NCBI GenBank assembly: GCA_034505955.1
Contig: JAPDQK010000019.1
Location: 1-64,000 of the forward strand
Direction of reading: 5' to 3'
DNA: 64,000 nt
Source of the DNA: Zhuqueibacter pondensis
GTDB taxonomy: Bacteria; Zhuqueibacterota; Zhuqueibacteria; Zhuqueibacterales; Zhuqueibacteraceae
Below the pieces are notes generated by a model that was not told the DNA's origin, made no database searches, and saw only the letters and a list, made by a program, of their open reading frames with translations. Positions within the stretch are counted from its first letter, which is position 1, and each line of letters opens with the position of its first letter. Below, one piece after another: positions 19,062 through 27,011 of this stretch. The position numbers and the translations under genes were made by a program.

Positions 19062-20216
19062 ATGAGTTTTTGGAGATTTTCTTTTCACATTATTTTGGTC
19101 CTCATCATCTGGGGAACACTTTTTTCAAACGGCTATGCACAGGAGAATAAATTCCCGCCACCGCCCGCGGGTTATGATTCGTACAGACCCAACATTGCTC
19201 ACGGAAAGGTGACCACGGCAACCTATCATTCAACGACTGTGGGCGTGGATCGGCAAACTTTGATTTACACGCCACCCGGCTATTCGACAGAAAAGAAGTA
19301 TAACGTGCTCTATTTATTGCACGGCATTGGCGGCGATGAACGAGAATGGTACAATAATGGCAGCCCGCATATTATTCTCGACAACCTATATGCCGACCAA
19401 AAGCTCGAGCCGATGATCGTCGTTCTTCCCAACGGCCGCGCGATGGCGAATGACGATCCGGTGGGCGATATTTTTGCTCCTGACAAAGTCAAGGCATTCG
19501 AGACTTTTGAGTTCGATCTCCTGCATGACTTGATCCCGTTTATCGATTCTAATTATTCGGTTTTAACCGGCAGGGAGAACCGAGCGCTCGCAGGTCTTTC
19601 AATGGGCGGTGGTCAAGCGCTCAATTTTGGCTTGGCTCACCTCGACACCTTTGCCTGGGTGGGCGCATTTTCTGCTGCGCCAAACACGAAAGCTCCCGCA
19701 CAACTTGTCCCCAACCCTTCAGCTACAGCCAACAGCATATTACAACTCTGGATTTCGTGCGGCACCAACGATGGACTGCTGTTCATCAGCCAACAAACCC
19801 ACGACTTTCTCGAGCAGTATCATGTGCCGCACATCTATAATTTGGTTGAAGGTGCAGGGCATGAATGGAAAGTTTGGAAATACGGCCTTTATCACTTTTC
19901 ACAGTTGATATTCAAGCAAACGGCGACAGCCGTTGAAAATGAAGAACTCGTTACCACATACGATCTGGCGCAAAACTATCCCAACCCTTTCAACCCGATG
20001 ACAAATATAAGCTGCCGATTGGCAAAAGGCGGTTATGTAACTTTAAAGGTTTACAACCTGCTCGGGCATGAAATTGCGATGCTTGTAAATGAATACAAAC
20101 CACCGGGCAAGTACGACATTAAATTTGATGCTTCCAATCTTGCCAGCGGGGTTTATTTTTACAAAATGCAAGCTGGAAGCTTTTCAGATACAAAGAAATT
20201 TATTTTAATGAAATAA
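19062..20216 (+). CDS. Feruloyl-esterase-like CE1 protein with sorting module
   Basis: 384 residues with a signal peptide ending near residue 28 (GYAQ) and a GGAGAACC ribosome site. A single CE1 alpha/beta-hydrolase domain has LLHGIGGDE, nucleophile Ser180 in GLSMGGG, the SCGTNDG acid loop and histidine in GAGHEWKVW. It is closely related to the first domain of the protein at 447. The last 85 residues are a plain YPNPFNP sorting module, so this copy is expected outside the cell whereas the double-domain copy may not be. Likely role: cutting ferulate or acetate esters on arabinoxylan. Confidence 0.9.
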   Translation: MSFWRFSFHIILVLIIWGTLFSNGYAQENKFPPPPAGYDSYRPNIAHGKVTTATYHSTTVGVDRQTLIYTPPGYSTEKKYNVLYLLHGIGGDEREWYNNGSPHIILDNLYADQKLEPMIVVLPNGRAMANDDPVGDIFAPDKVKAFETFEFDLLHDLIPFIDSNYSVLTGRENRALAGLSMGGGQALNFGLAHLDTFAWVGAFSAAPNTKAPAQLVPNPSATANSILQLWISCGTNDGLLFISQQTHDFLEQYHVPHIYNLVEGAGHEWKVWKYGLYHFSQLIFKQTATAVENEELVTTYDLAQNYPNPFNPMTNISCRLAKGGYVTLKVYNLLGHEIAMLVNEYKPPGKYDIKFDASNLASGVYFYKMQAGSFSDTKKFILMK

Positions 20217-20245
20217 GAACAACTGCAACTAACATGAGGAACCAC

Positions 20246-20329
20246 ATGATTATGAAAACTACTTCTAATCTGGTTTCTGTTTATGGAATAGCTAATGATA
20301 AAACTGAAGAATATAAAATTGAACCTTAA
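20246..20329 (+). CDS. Possible 27-residue peptide
   Basis: A short frame (MIMKTTSNLV ... EYKIEP) between the CE1 and GH51 genes, with GAGGA a few bases upstream. No similarity is recognised. It could be a leader peptide or a chance frame; the composition is AT-rich like the surrounding spacer. Confidence 0.2.
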   Translation: MIMKTTSNLVSVYGIANDKTEEYKIEP

Positions 20330-20359
20330 ATCAAAATCATCAACCAATCAGGTGCCATC

Positions 20360-21889
20360 ATGAAGAAATTATTTTTTGCCTTTTTGCTCGCGCTTTCTTT
20401 TTCCTTGTCTGCCCAGACAGCAAAAATCAAAATTGATGTTGACAGAACAATCGGAGAGATTGATCCAAAAATCTACGGCGTATTCATGGAGCCTATTGAG
20501 TTTAACCCGAGGCGATTTGGATCATCAGATACAACGATCCATAACACCATGTATGGAATGCTGTATGATCCCTCCTCTCCCCTTGCCGACGAGAACGGCT
20601 TCAAAAAAAATTATATTGAAGCGATGAAGGAGCTTAGGATAACCAACATGCGCTGGCCCGGCGGCAATTATGTGGCAGGATATAACTGGCAGGACGGCAT
20701 CGGTCCGAAAGAAAAACGTCCCATACGCAAAGACCTGGCCTGGGGCGGTATCGATAATAATCATGTCGGAACAGACGAATGGGTTCAGTTGAACCGGTCA
20801 ATAGGAAGTGAAAATGTAATATGCATTAATCTTGGTCTCGGCAGCATTAACGATGCCCGCTACTGGGTTGAATATTGCAACTTGGAAAAAGGGACCTACT
20901 ATTCGGATTTACGCGCCAAATACGGGAATAAGAAACCATTCAAGGTAAAATACTGGTGTCTTGGCAATGAAGTCGATGGCTCACCCTGGATAATGGGCTA
21001 CAAGAACGCTGAAGATTACTGCAAGATTGCAAGAGAAGCAGCCAAGGCGATGCGAGCCACGGACAACACAATAAAATTTGTAGCTTGTGGATCATCATAC
21101 TACGAGAGCACCGGCAAGTGGGTTGACTGGAACTGGAAAGTGATTTCTGAGCTGAGAGATATTGCCGACTACCTTTCGATTCACCGCTATTGGGAAAGGT
21201 CTGATGACTACTACGTGTTCATGGGACAGAGTGCAATGGATATTGAAGAAAAAATCAGAGTACCCGCGGCGCAGATTGAAGTTGTCAAGGCGATGTACCA
21301 GATGGACAAACCCATTTATCTCTCGGTTGATGAATGGGGCTCATTCGGCAGAAATTTGTTGTCCGTGCTTGCAGTTGCGCAGTATTTCAATTCTTTTATC
21401 CGTCATGCCGATGTAGTTAAGATGGCCAACTTCACTTTGCTTACCTCCTTATTGCAGGAGGAAAGAGGAAAAGGATCATTCAAGACGCCGTTGTTTCATA
21501 CATTCAAATTGTTCTCAACCAACTGCCTCGGCAACTCTATTGACACTTATGTTGAGTGCGATACTTTTAACACAGAAAAATTCAAGGGTATCCCTTTTCT
21601 CGATGTTACGGCTGTGCACTCCAAAGAAACAAATTCAGTTTTTATCAATGTTGTTAACCGGCACAAAGATAAAGCAATTGCTGCTGACATAGTTAATAAC
21701 TCTGGTACATTCACCGGAAAAGCTGAAGCAAGATTGGTCAACAGTGACTCCCTCAAAGAATTTTTCACATTTGACAAGCAGGAGCAGTATGTCCCGGCAA
21801 CGAAAGAGATCAAAGTTGAAGGGAACAAAATATCTTACTCATTTCCCGCACATTCATTTACACAGATCAAAGTTGAGGTGAGAAAGTAG
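20360..21889 (+). CDS. GH51 alpha-L-arabinofuranosidase
   Basis: 509 residues with a 19-residue signal peptide (SLSAQ). This is the compact GH51 form: KIYGVFMEP, MRWPGGN, acid/base Glu204 in CLGNEVDG, nucleophile Glu325 in SVDEWGSF, and a C-terminal beta-sandwich. It would remove terminal arabinofuranose from arabinoxylan oligosaccharides. The signal peptide is notable because most compact GH51 enzymes are cytoplasmic. No sorting module. The next gene starts 19 bases downstream with its own ribosome site. Confidence 0.92.
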   Translation: MKKLFFAFLLALSFSLSAQTAKIKIDVDRTIGEIDPKIYGVFMEPIEFNPRRFGSSDTTIHNTMYGMLYDPSSPLADENGFKKNYIEAMKELRITNMRWPGGNYVAGYNWQDGIGPKEKRPIRKDLAWGGIDNNHVGTDEWVQLNRSIGSENVICINLGLGSINDARYWVEYCNLEKGTYYSDLRAKYGNKKPFKVKYWCLGNEVDGSPWIMGYKNAEDYCKIAREAAKAMRATDNTIKFVACGSSYYESTGKWVDWNWKVISELRDIADYLSIHRYWERSDDYYVFMGQSAMDIEEKIRVPAAQIEVVKAMYQMDKPIYLSVDEWGSFGRNLLSVLAVAQYFNSFIRHADVVKMANFTLLTSLLQEERGKGSFKTPLFHTFKLFSTNCLGNSIDTYVECDTFNTEKFKGIPFLDVTAVHSKETNSVFINVVNRHKDKAIAADIVNNSGTFTGKAEARLVNSDSLKEFFTFDKQEQYVPATKEIKVEGNKISYSFPAHSFTQIKVEVRK

Positions 21890-21908
21890 CGAAATAAAGG
21901 AGCGGATC

Positions 21909-24203
21909 ATGATCAGATTGTCAACTATACTCGGTTTCTGTTTGCTGACGTTTAACGTTGGCTTTGGCCAATCACCATCTTTCTCGACTTTCATGAATCC
22001 GATCATTCCTGGCGATCACCCGGATCCCACCTTGTCCAGATTCGGGAATCACTTTTACACGACGGGATCATCTTTCGCCACGACGCCGATCATCTATCAT
22101 TCGACCGACCTGGTTCACTGGGAAGCAGTCTCCCAGCCCGTCAGCAACAGTTGGCCGCTGTTTGGAACCAGTCCGACCGACGGAATCTGGGGCGGCCATT
22201 TGGTTTTTTACAATAACAAATACTGGCATTTCTTTGGTCATGCCGGCAGGATGTTTTTTGTTACAGCAGACAAACCAGAGGGGCCATGGAGCTCGCCTCA
22301 GGAAATCGCTTGTCCACCAAGAGTGCCCGGGCTGGGCATGGACAACTCTATTTTCATCGACGACGATGGAAGCTGGTACTTGCTTGTAAAGAACGGCCAG
22401 GTGAATAATTGGATCGTGCAGTTGGGGAGCAATGGTCAAGCCGCCGGCGCCATCTATGATTTGCGCTGGATAAATCCGGCGCCCTCCTATCCCTTCAGTT
22501 GGGCCGAGGGTCCGGTGATGTGGAAGCACAAAGGCTATTATTATTATTCATTCGCCATTAACATCTACGCAACTCAAAGAGTAATGCGCAGCCGAATACT
22601 GACGGGCGATCAGGCCGCATGGGAGTACCTTGGGAATTTCTTCAATGAAGATGATCCCCTAAAAGGAACTTCCTTGTACCGATTGCCCAATCACTGTTCG
22701 CCAGCGATCATGCTTGACGACAGCACGTGGTGGGTGATTTCACAATCTTATGGCACGAGTGAATGGGAGGGCTTGGGCCGCCAGGGCCTGCTGAGCCAGG
22801 TGCGGTACGACGCTACCGGCAAGCCCGTCGCCGATTTTCCCATCAATGCGCCAATGGCTGCTCCCAAGCTGCCCAGTAGTGGCATTCCCTGGATGGTGCC
22901 CAAATCCGACTTTTTCAATTCAGACAAACTGAATCCCGAATGGCGCCTGTTGGGCTATTGTCCGGTCAGCCCCTATTCGTTGACCGCCCGGCCTGGCTGG
23001 GTTAGATTGTCACCCAAGAATCAGCACAATACCATCATCAAAAGTGACGCGGAGCATAACTGGTCACTCATTACCCGGCTCGATTTCGCCCCCCAAACCT
23101 CCGCTGATGAAGCCGGGCTCCGGGTTATGACCGGTTTGCAAACTCTTTATGCCAAGCTCTATAGCTCCTTGAACAGCGAGGGGAAAAAAGTGATCCGCTT
23201 TAGCTTCGACAAAACTTCATATGAAGCTGAAAATACTGTTGGCAACGTTGTTTGGCTGAGATTGTATCGCGTTAATCACTCTCTGAGCGGCTATTTCAGC
23301 GCGGATGGCCACTATTGGACTCAAGTTGGCAAGGCGATCAATGTTGCCACCATGGATGTTCAGCAGGCCAACTACAACGCGCTTACCGGAAACCGGCAGG
23401 GTTTATATGTCATCGGGAAGAATTCCGCCGATTTTGATCTTTACATCTACCGCGATGCGTACACTCCAATCATGGCGGAATCTCCTGCCAACCAATATGG
23501 CACATCCCGAGGTTATACCACCCCGGTGTATATACTGGACAATATCCACGTGGGTGATTGGGCGATGTATGCCGGCGTCGAATTTGGTGGCAATGCCGAA
23601 TATGACAAGACGCCAGACTCGCTGAAGGTCATCGCTTCCAGCGCCACTACCGGCGGTACCATCGAAGTATGGTTGGATTCACTGGAGACCGGCGAGAAAA
23701 TTGGAGAGTGCTCCATCAGCAATACCGGTAGTTGGAGGACTTTTAAGACTTTTACTTCGGTAGTCAAACCCGTTTCCGGCCGGCATGATGTGTATTTGAA
23801 ATTTACCGGCACTGAGACGGGCAAGCTATTCCAGCTTCAATCTTTTTATTTCACCGCGAAAGGGGATGCGACGACAGCGGTAACAGAGCCGCAGGGCTCC
23901 CGGATTCCGAAACGCTTTGACCTGGAGCAAAATATTCCAAATCCCTTCGGGCTTCTGCCGTTCAATCCCTCCACCACCATTCGATACGCTTTGCCCAAAC
24001 CGGCGCACGTCACACTGACCATCTACAACGTGCAGGGAATCAAACTTCGGACCCTGGTCGATACTTTCATGGAGAGCGGAGAGTATAAGACGGTCTGGAA
24101 TGCAACGGATGATCACAACCATCCGGTGGCTTCGGGAGTTTATTTTTATCGTCTGGAAACAGGTGAAATGAGTCTGCAAAAGAAGATGCTGCTGTTGCAT
24201 TAG
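21909..24203 (+). CDS. GH43 beta-xylosidase/arabinofuranosidase with CBM6 and sorting module
   Basis: 764 residues, signal peptide to about residue 21. The five-bladed GH43 propeller begins with NPIIPGDHPDPT (base Asp39); MDNSIF gives the pKa modulator and WAEGPVMW the acid Glu200. A concanavalin-like GH43 C2 domain (about 335-520) follows, then a CBM6-like domain (about 525-655). The C-terminus is a sorting module with the inserted form IPNPFGLLPFNP. Likely activity is on xylan or arabinoxylan, inferred from the accessory domain and context. GGAG lies 8 bases before the start. Confidence 0.9.
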   Translation: MIRLSTILGFCLLTFNVGFGQSPSFSTFMNPIIPGDHPDPTLSRFGNHFYTTGSSFATTPIIYHSTDLVHWEAVSQPVSNSWPLFGTSPTDGIWGGHLVFYNNKYWHFFGHAGRMFFVTADKPEGPWSSPQEIACPPRVPGLGMDNSIFIDDDGSWYLLVKNGQVNNWIVQLGSNGQAAGAIYDLRWINPAPSYPFSWAEGPVMWKHKGYYYYSFAINIYATQRVMRSRILTGDQAAWEYLGNFFNEDDPLKGTSLYRLPNHCSPAIMLDDSTWWVISQSYGTSEWEGLGRQGLLSQVRYDATGKPVADFPINAPMAAPKLPSSGIPWMVPKSDFFNSDKLNPEWRLLGYCPVSPYSLTARPGWVRLSPKNQHNTIIKSDAEHNWSLITRLDFAPQTSADEAGLRVMTGLQTLYAKLYSSLNSEGKKVIRFSFDKTSYEAENTVGNVVWLRLYRVNHSLSGYFSADGHYWTQVGKAINVATMDVQQANYNALTGNRQGLYVIGKNSADFDLYIYRDAYTPIMAESPANQYGTSRGYTTPVYILDNIHVGDWAMYAGVEFGGNAEYDKTPDSLKVIASSATTGGTIEVWLDSLETGEKIGECSISNTGSWRTFKTFTSVVKPVSGRHDVYLKFTGTETGKLFQLQSFYFTAKGDATTAVTEPQGSRIPKRFDLEQNIPNPFGLLPFNPSTTIRYALPKPAHVTLTIYNVQGIKLRTLVDTFMESGEYKTVWNATDDHNHPVASGVYFYRLETGEMSLQKKMLLLH

Positions 24204-24244
24204 AAAATCTAATTCAACTTTCATTACCAAAAATGGAGGAAGTT

Positions 24245-25174
24245 ATGAAAAAGCTCTTGTGCTTCTTATTTTCCGTTAGTGTCCTTTTTTTACTGGACGC
24301 AAACACAGTCTTTGCCCAACCAATCAACCCGAATGGTGGGTTTGAAGACGCAACCCCCGGCACCAAGACGGCTGGCGATGTTCCAGGATGGACGCTTTTG
24401 GCCGAGGGTGCAGCTACGGCCACGTATGAGATTATCGAGGACGATGTTATAGAGGGAAAATACTCTCTCAGGCTGGAAGTGGGGAATTTGGGTTCAAATG
24501 CCTGGGATATCCAAGCCGTCAACGAGCCGTTTACCGTGGTGCCGGGAACTGAATACAGCTATTCGGTCTGGGCCAAAGCCGATGTCGCGGGCCCCGTCGT
24601 GAATTTCACCGTGGGAAGCCCCACCTATACCGAATGGGGAAGGGCACACCAGATCGTCATGACGACGGAGTGGCAGAAAGTGACGTTTCGGTTTACCGCA
24701 CCTGCGGGTGCATCTGGGGCAAGAGCTCCCATTCACTTTAGCGAGAGCGCGAATGCTACGTACTTGCCTGTCGCATTTTACCTGGATGATCTACAAATCA
24801 TAGGGCCAACCTCCGTGACTGAACGAGAGAGTCTGATCCCGTACAGGTTCGCGCTCGGTCAGAACTATCCCAATCCCTACGGGCGTCCGCCGTTCAATCC
24901 AACAACAACGATCAGCTATTCCATCCCGTATCTCACGGGACAAAACTTCGCGTCGAGCGCAACTCAAGACGGTCAATTTTCAACGATCGGCCTTGTGACA
25001 CTCAAGGTGTATGACCTGCTCGGCAAAGAAGTGGCAACGCTCGTCAACGAACGACAACCGGCGGGTGTATATCAGGTGACACTCGACGCCGCGCATTTAT
25101 CCAGCGGCGTGTATTTTTACACACTGAAGGCTGGAAGCTTTGTAGAGACGAAGCGAATGACGTTGGTGAAATGA
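24245..25174 (+). CDS. Stand-alone carbohydrate-binding protein with sorting module
   Basis: 309 residues: a signal peptide (to about 24), one jelly-roll domain of the CBM4/9/22 type (about 26-190, beginning NGGFEDATPG and ending FYLDDLQII), and a sorting module. No catalytic domain is present. The module has both the inserted form NPYGRPPFNP and an extra stretch of about 20 residues between SIPY and LVTLKVYDLLG, making it the longest module in the window. It could be a surface glycan-binding protein, or the remains of a xylanase that lost its catalytic domain. GGAGGA lies four bases before the start. Confidence 0.82.
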   Translation: MKKLLCFLFSVSVLFLLDANTVFAQPINPNGGFEDATPGTKTAGDVPGWTLLAEGAATATYEIIEDDVIEGKYSLRLEVGNLGSNAWDIQAVNEPFTVVPGTEYSYSVWAKADVAGPVVNFTVGSPTYTEWGRAHQIVMTTEWQKVTFRFTAPAGASGARAPIHFSESANATYLPVAFYLDDLQIIGPTSVTERESLIPYRFALGQNYPNPYGRPPFNPTTTISYSIPYLTGQNFASSATQDGQFSTIGLVTLKVYDLLGKEVATLVNERQPAGVYQVTLDAAHLSSGVYFYTLKAGSFVETKRMTLVK

Positions 25175-25252
25175 CAGAAAACGCAATTCATACGGTGTAA
25201 CGACAGAGGGAAACCAAACTGACAGACTGCGTTCGTCGGAATGATTTTACGG

Positions 25253-25293
25253 CAGAATGATTATGCAACTATTCTGGTTGTATAATCATTCTG
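25253..25293. repeat. Long hairpin in non-coding DNA
   Basis: The arms CAGAATGATTATGCAAC and GTTGTATAATCATTCTG pair at 16 of 17 positions around a 7-base loop. A further partial copy (CGGAATGATTTT) lies 15-20 bases upstream. No T-run follows. It resembles mobile palindromic repeat units rather than a terminator. Confidence 0.7.
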
Positions 25294-25710
25294 TCTTTGA
25301 AATCGTTTCTTCTTATGTAAAGATTTCACTCCTATCCATTAATGTGCGCGATTCGAATCCAATGATGAAATTGCTCTTCTCAAACCACTGCTTTTTAGCT
25401 GTGGTCCCATGAAGAGTTTGACTGGTTTGGGAATTGTTTTTAATTACGTGTTTCCCTGAAAGGTACCTAAAGCTCAAGAAGATACGTTATGAGTAAGAGT
25501 CGGTTCAAGAAGTTGTCACATACAATATGTGGTGGCATGTATTGTGTGAGCAACGTTGGGTTGGATAGGAAAATATCCGCAAGTTTGTCTGCTGGCAAGT
25601 ACAGAAGGATAAAGAGATCGAAACCCAACAGCAGAAACTATTCAAAAAACGAAACCCAGAACCAGGTACCTTTCAGGGCCACCCATATCAAGTCACCGCC
25701 TTCGGCGGTA
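25294..25710. other. Non-coding stretch, possibly decayed coding DNA
   Basis: No convincing gene is seen. A frame at 25489-25746 is open, but its translation is basic, low in structure and matches nothing recognisable. Because clear pseudogene sequence begins at 25711 on the same strand, this stretch may be the more decayed upstream part of that gene. Confidence 0.4.
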
Positions 25711-26335
25711 GTTGTTGACTTCAAAAAATTTTGCGGAGTAGTGTGAAAAATATGATCGCTCAGGAAATCCTTTGTTTGTCTCTGAAGTGACAAAAACTCA
25801 AAGAGTTGCCAGTGCCCATTATGTCATTGCCCGGTATAATGCCCTGGGATACAGTCCCTTCTTCATTGAATAGCTTGAACATCCGGAGACGAATCAGATA
25901 TCAAAAGGCTATGAGGTCCTGGACCAGCTTGCCCATCTGATCCTTGAAAACCAGGGCAAAGGAACAATGGCAGGAGTTTTACTCGATAGTGCACAGCACA
26001 AAACTCAGGTGCATTTGGGCGATGATACTTTCAATGTCAGGCATGAATATGATTAAGCTTATGCGGTGCGCTCCGCCCAAAGTTGGAGGGATGATCATTA
26101 AGCTGTCACCAGACGAATTTTTGATTGCTGGCGGCGGTATCACGTAACATTTGCGACGCGAATCGATGACGGCACAATTGTGGGAATAGGGAGTATATAT
26201 GAAGACAGATTTGTTCATGGAAACTGGATCCTAGATCGCCGAAAGAACGGAGATTAAAGCCATCAAAGCAGGCATTTGCGTTTGCCCGGAGGTTTGTGTG
26301 GCATTCAGAAGGGAAAGCTTTATAAGTATCAATAA
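25711..26335 (+). pseudogene. Decayed 3' end of a GH35-type beta-galactosidase (DUF5597)
   Basis: Read across frames, the stretch spells the C-terminal region of DUF5597-containing GH35 proteins in the right order. DFKKFC is followed, after a shift, by CEKYDRSGNPLFVSE; then IARYNALGYSPFFIE; then YEVLDQLAHLILENQGKGT with MAGVLLD; then SPDEFLIAGGG, DDGTIVGIGSIYEDRF, VHGNWILDRRKNGD, and finally SRHLRLPGGLCGIQKGKL. In-frame stops occur at 25871 and further on, and at least three frameshifts are needed. The family cleaves beta-galactosides; this copy cannot be functional. The upstream two thirds are missing or unrecognisable. Confidence 0.72.
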
Positions 26336-26461
26336 GATACGACGCCTTAGGCTTTCGGAGTGCGCTACGGATTTCCACCGGACGAATTCCCACTGGCGCA
26401 AGAAATTTTATCTGAAAGCACGAGTGGAGACGTAATTTTTTTCAGTTGGAGAATTTTTTTC

Positions 26462-26490
26462 TTGACATGTTGGCAAGAATTTATTATATT
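26462..26490 (+). promoter_or_regulatory. Sigma-70-type promoter of the TonB-receptor unit
   Basis: TTGACA (26462-26467) and TATATT (26485-26490) are separated by exactly 17 bases, the best promoter match in the window. The start of transcription would be near 26497, giving an unusually long leader of about 515 bases before the receptor gene. A LacI-type operator sits just downstream. Confidence 0.7.
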
Positions 26491-26505
26491 GCCGCAGAGT
26501 TTAAT

Positions 26506-26517
26506 TGAAACGTTTCA
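26506..26517. promoter_or_regulatory. LacI-type operator 1 (receptor unit)
   Basis: Perfect palindrome TGAAACGTTTCA 15 bases after the -10 box, where a bound repressor would block transcription. The central CG and the sequence fit the LacI/GalR/CcpA operator class. Confidence 0.7.
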
Positions 26518-26593
26518 GAATAAATTGAACCGTTCGAACCCCAAACATCCGAACTATAACAAGAACTGCCCTACATATCACTAGCTGATTGAT

Positions 26594-26608
26594 TTTACAA
26601 TTTGTAAA
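26594..26608. promoter_or_regulatory. Palindrome of unknown role in the leader
   Basis: TTTACAATTTGTAAA is a perfect inverted repeat around one base, located between the two LacI-type operators. It could be a second regulator's site or chance in AT-rich DNA. Confidence 0.25.
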
Positions 26609-26666
26609 GCTCCAGGTCTTGTTCAAGGACAACTTTGTCCGCTGCAATGTAAAAGTTTCTTTTTGT

Positions 26667-26678
26667 TGAAACGTTTCA
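26667..26678. promoter_or_regulatory. LacI-type operator 2 (receptor unit)
   Basis: A second perfect TGAAACGTTTCA, 161 bases from the first, inside the leader of the receptor transcript. Paired sites at this distance fit looping or a transcription roadblock. The 330 bases from here to 27011 are AT-rich and hold no gene. Confidence 0.65.
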
Positions 26679-27011
26679 GATTTTGCAAAAATCTTCCTGC
26701 ATTGGCTTCATATCGTTGACAACAACGATCTCTCCTTCAGCGCGGATGGTTCTCAGATGTTTCCTAACTTGCTCTATGAGTTTTCCTGTGCTTTTCGTTT
26801 CCGAGTAGGTGGTGGAGATTGGTCAAGTGCCTGCGACGAAAGCACAGCGGAATTTTAAAAGCGCATTTTTACGATCACTCATCAATTTCTCCGCAAAGGG
26901 TTGGAAGTACCCTGGCTTCGGTATCTGCGAATTTTGATATTTTATCATATTTTTCAGATTTTCCAAAACTGAAGTTTTTATGTCTTATTATATTTATACT
27001 GGAGGAACAAA

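Noticed and set aside
25489..25746. 85-codon open frame on the plus strand
   Set aside because: Basic, low-structure translation with no family resemblance; it overlaps the pseudogene start in another frame and lacks a convincing ribosome site.
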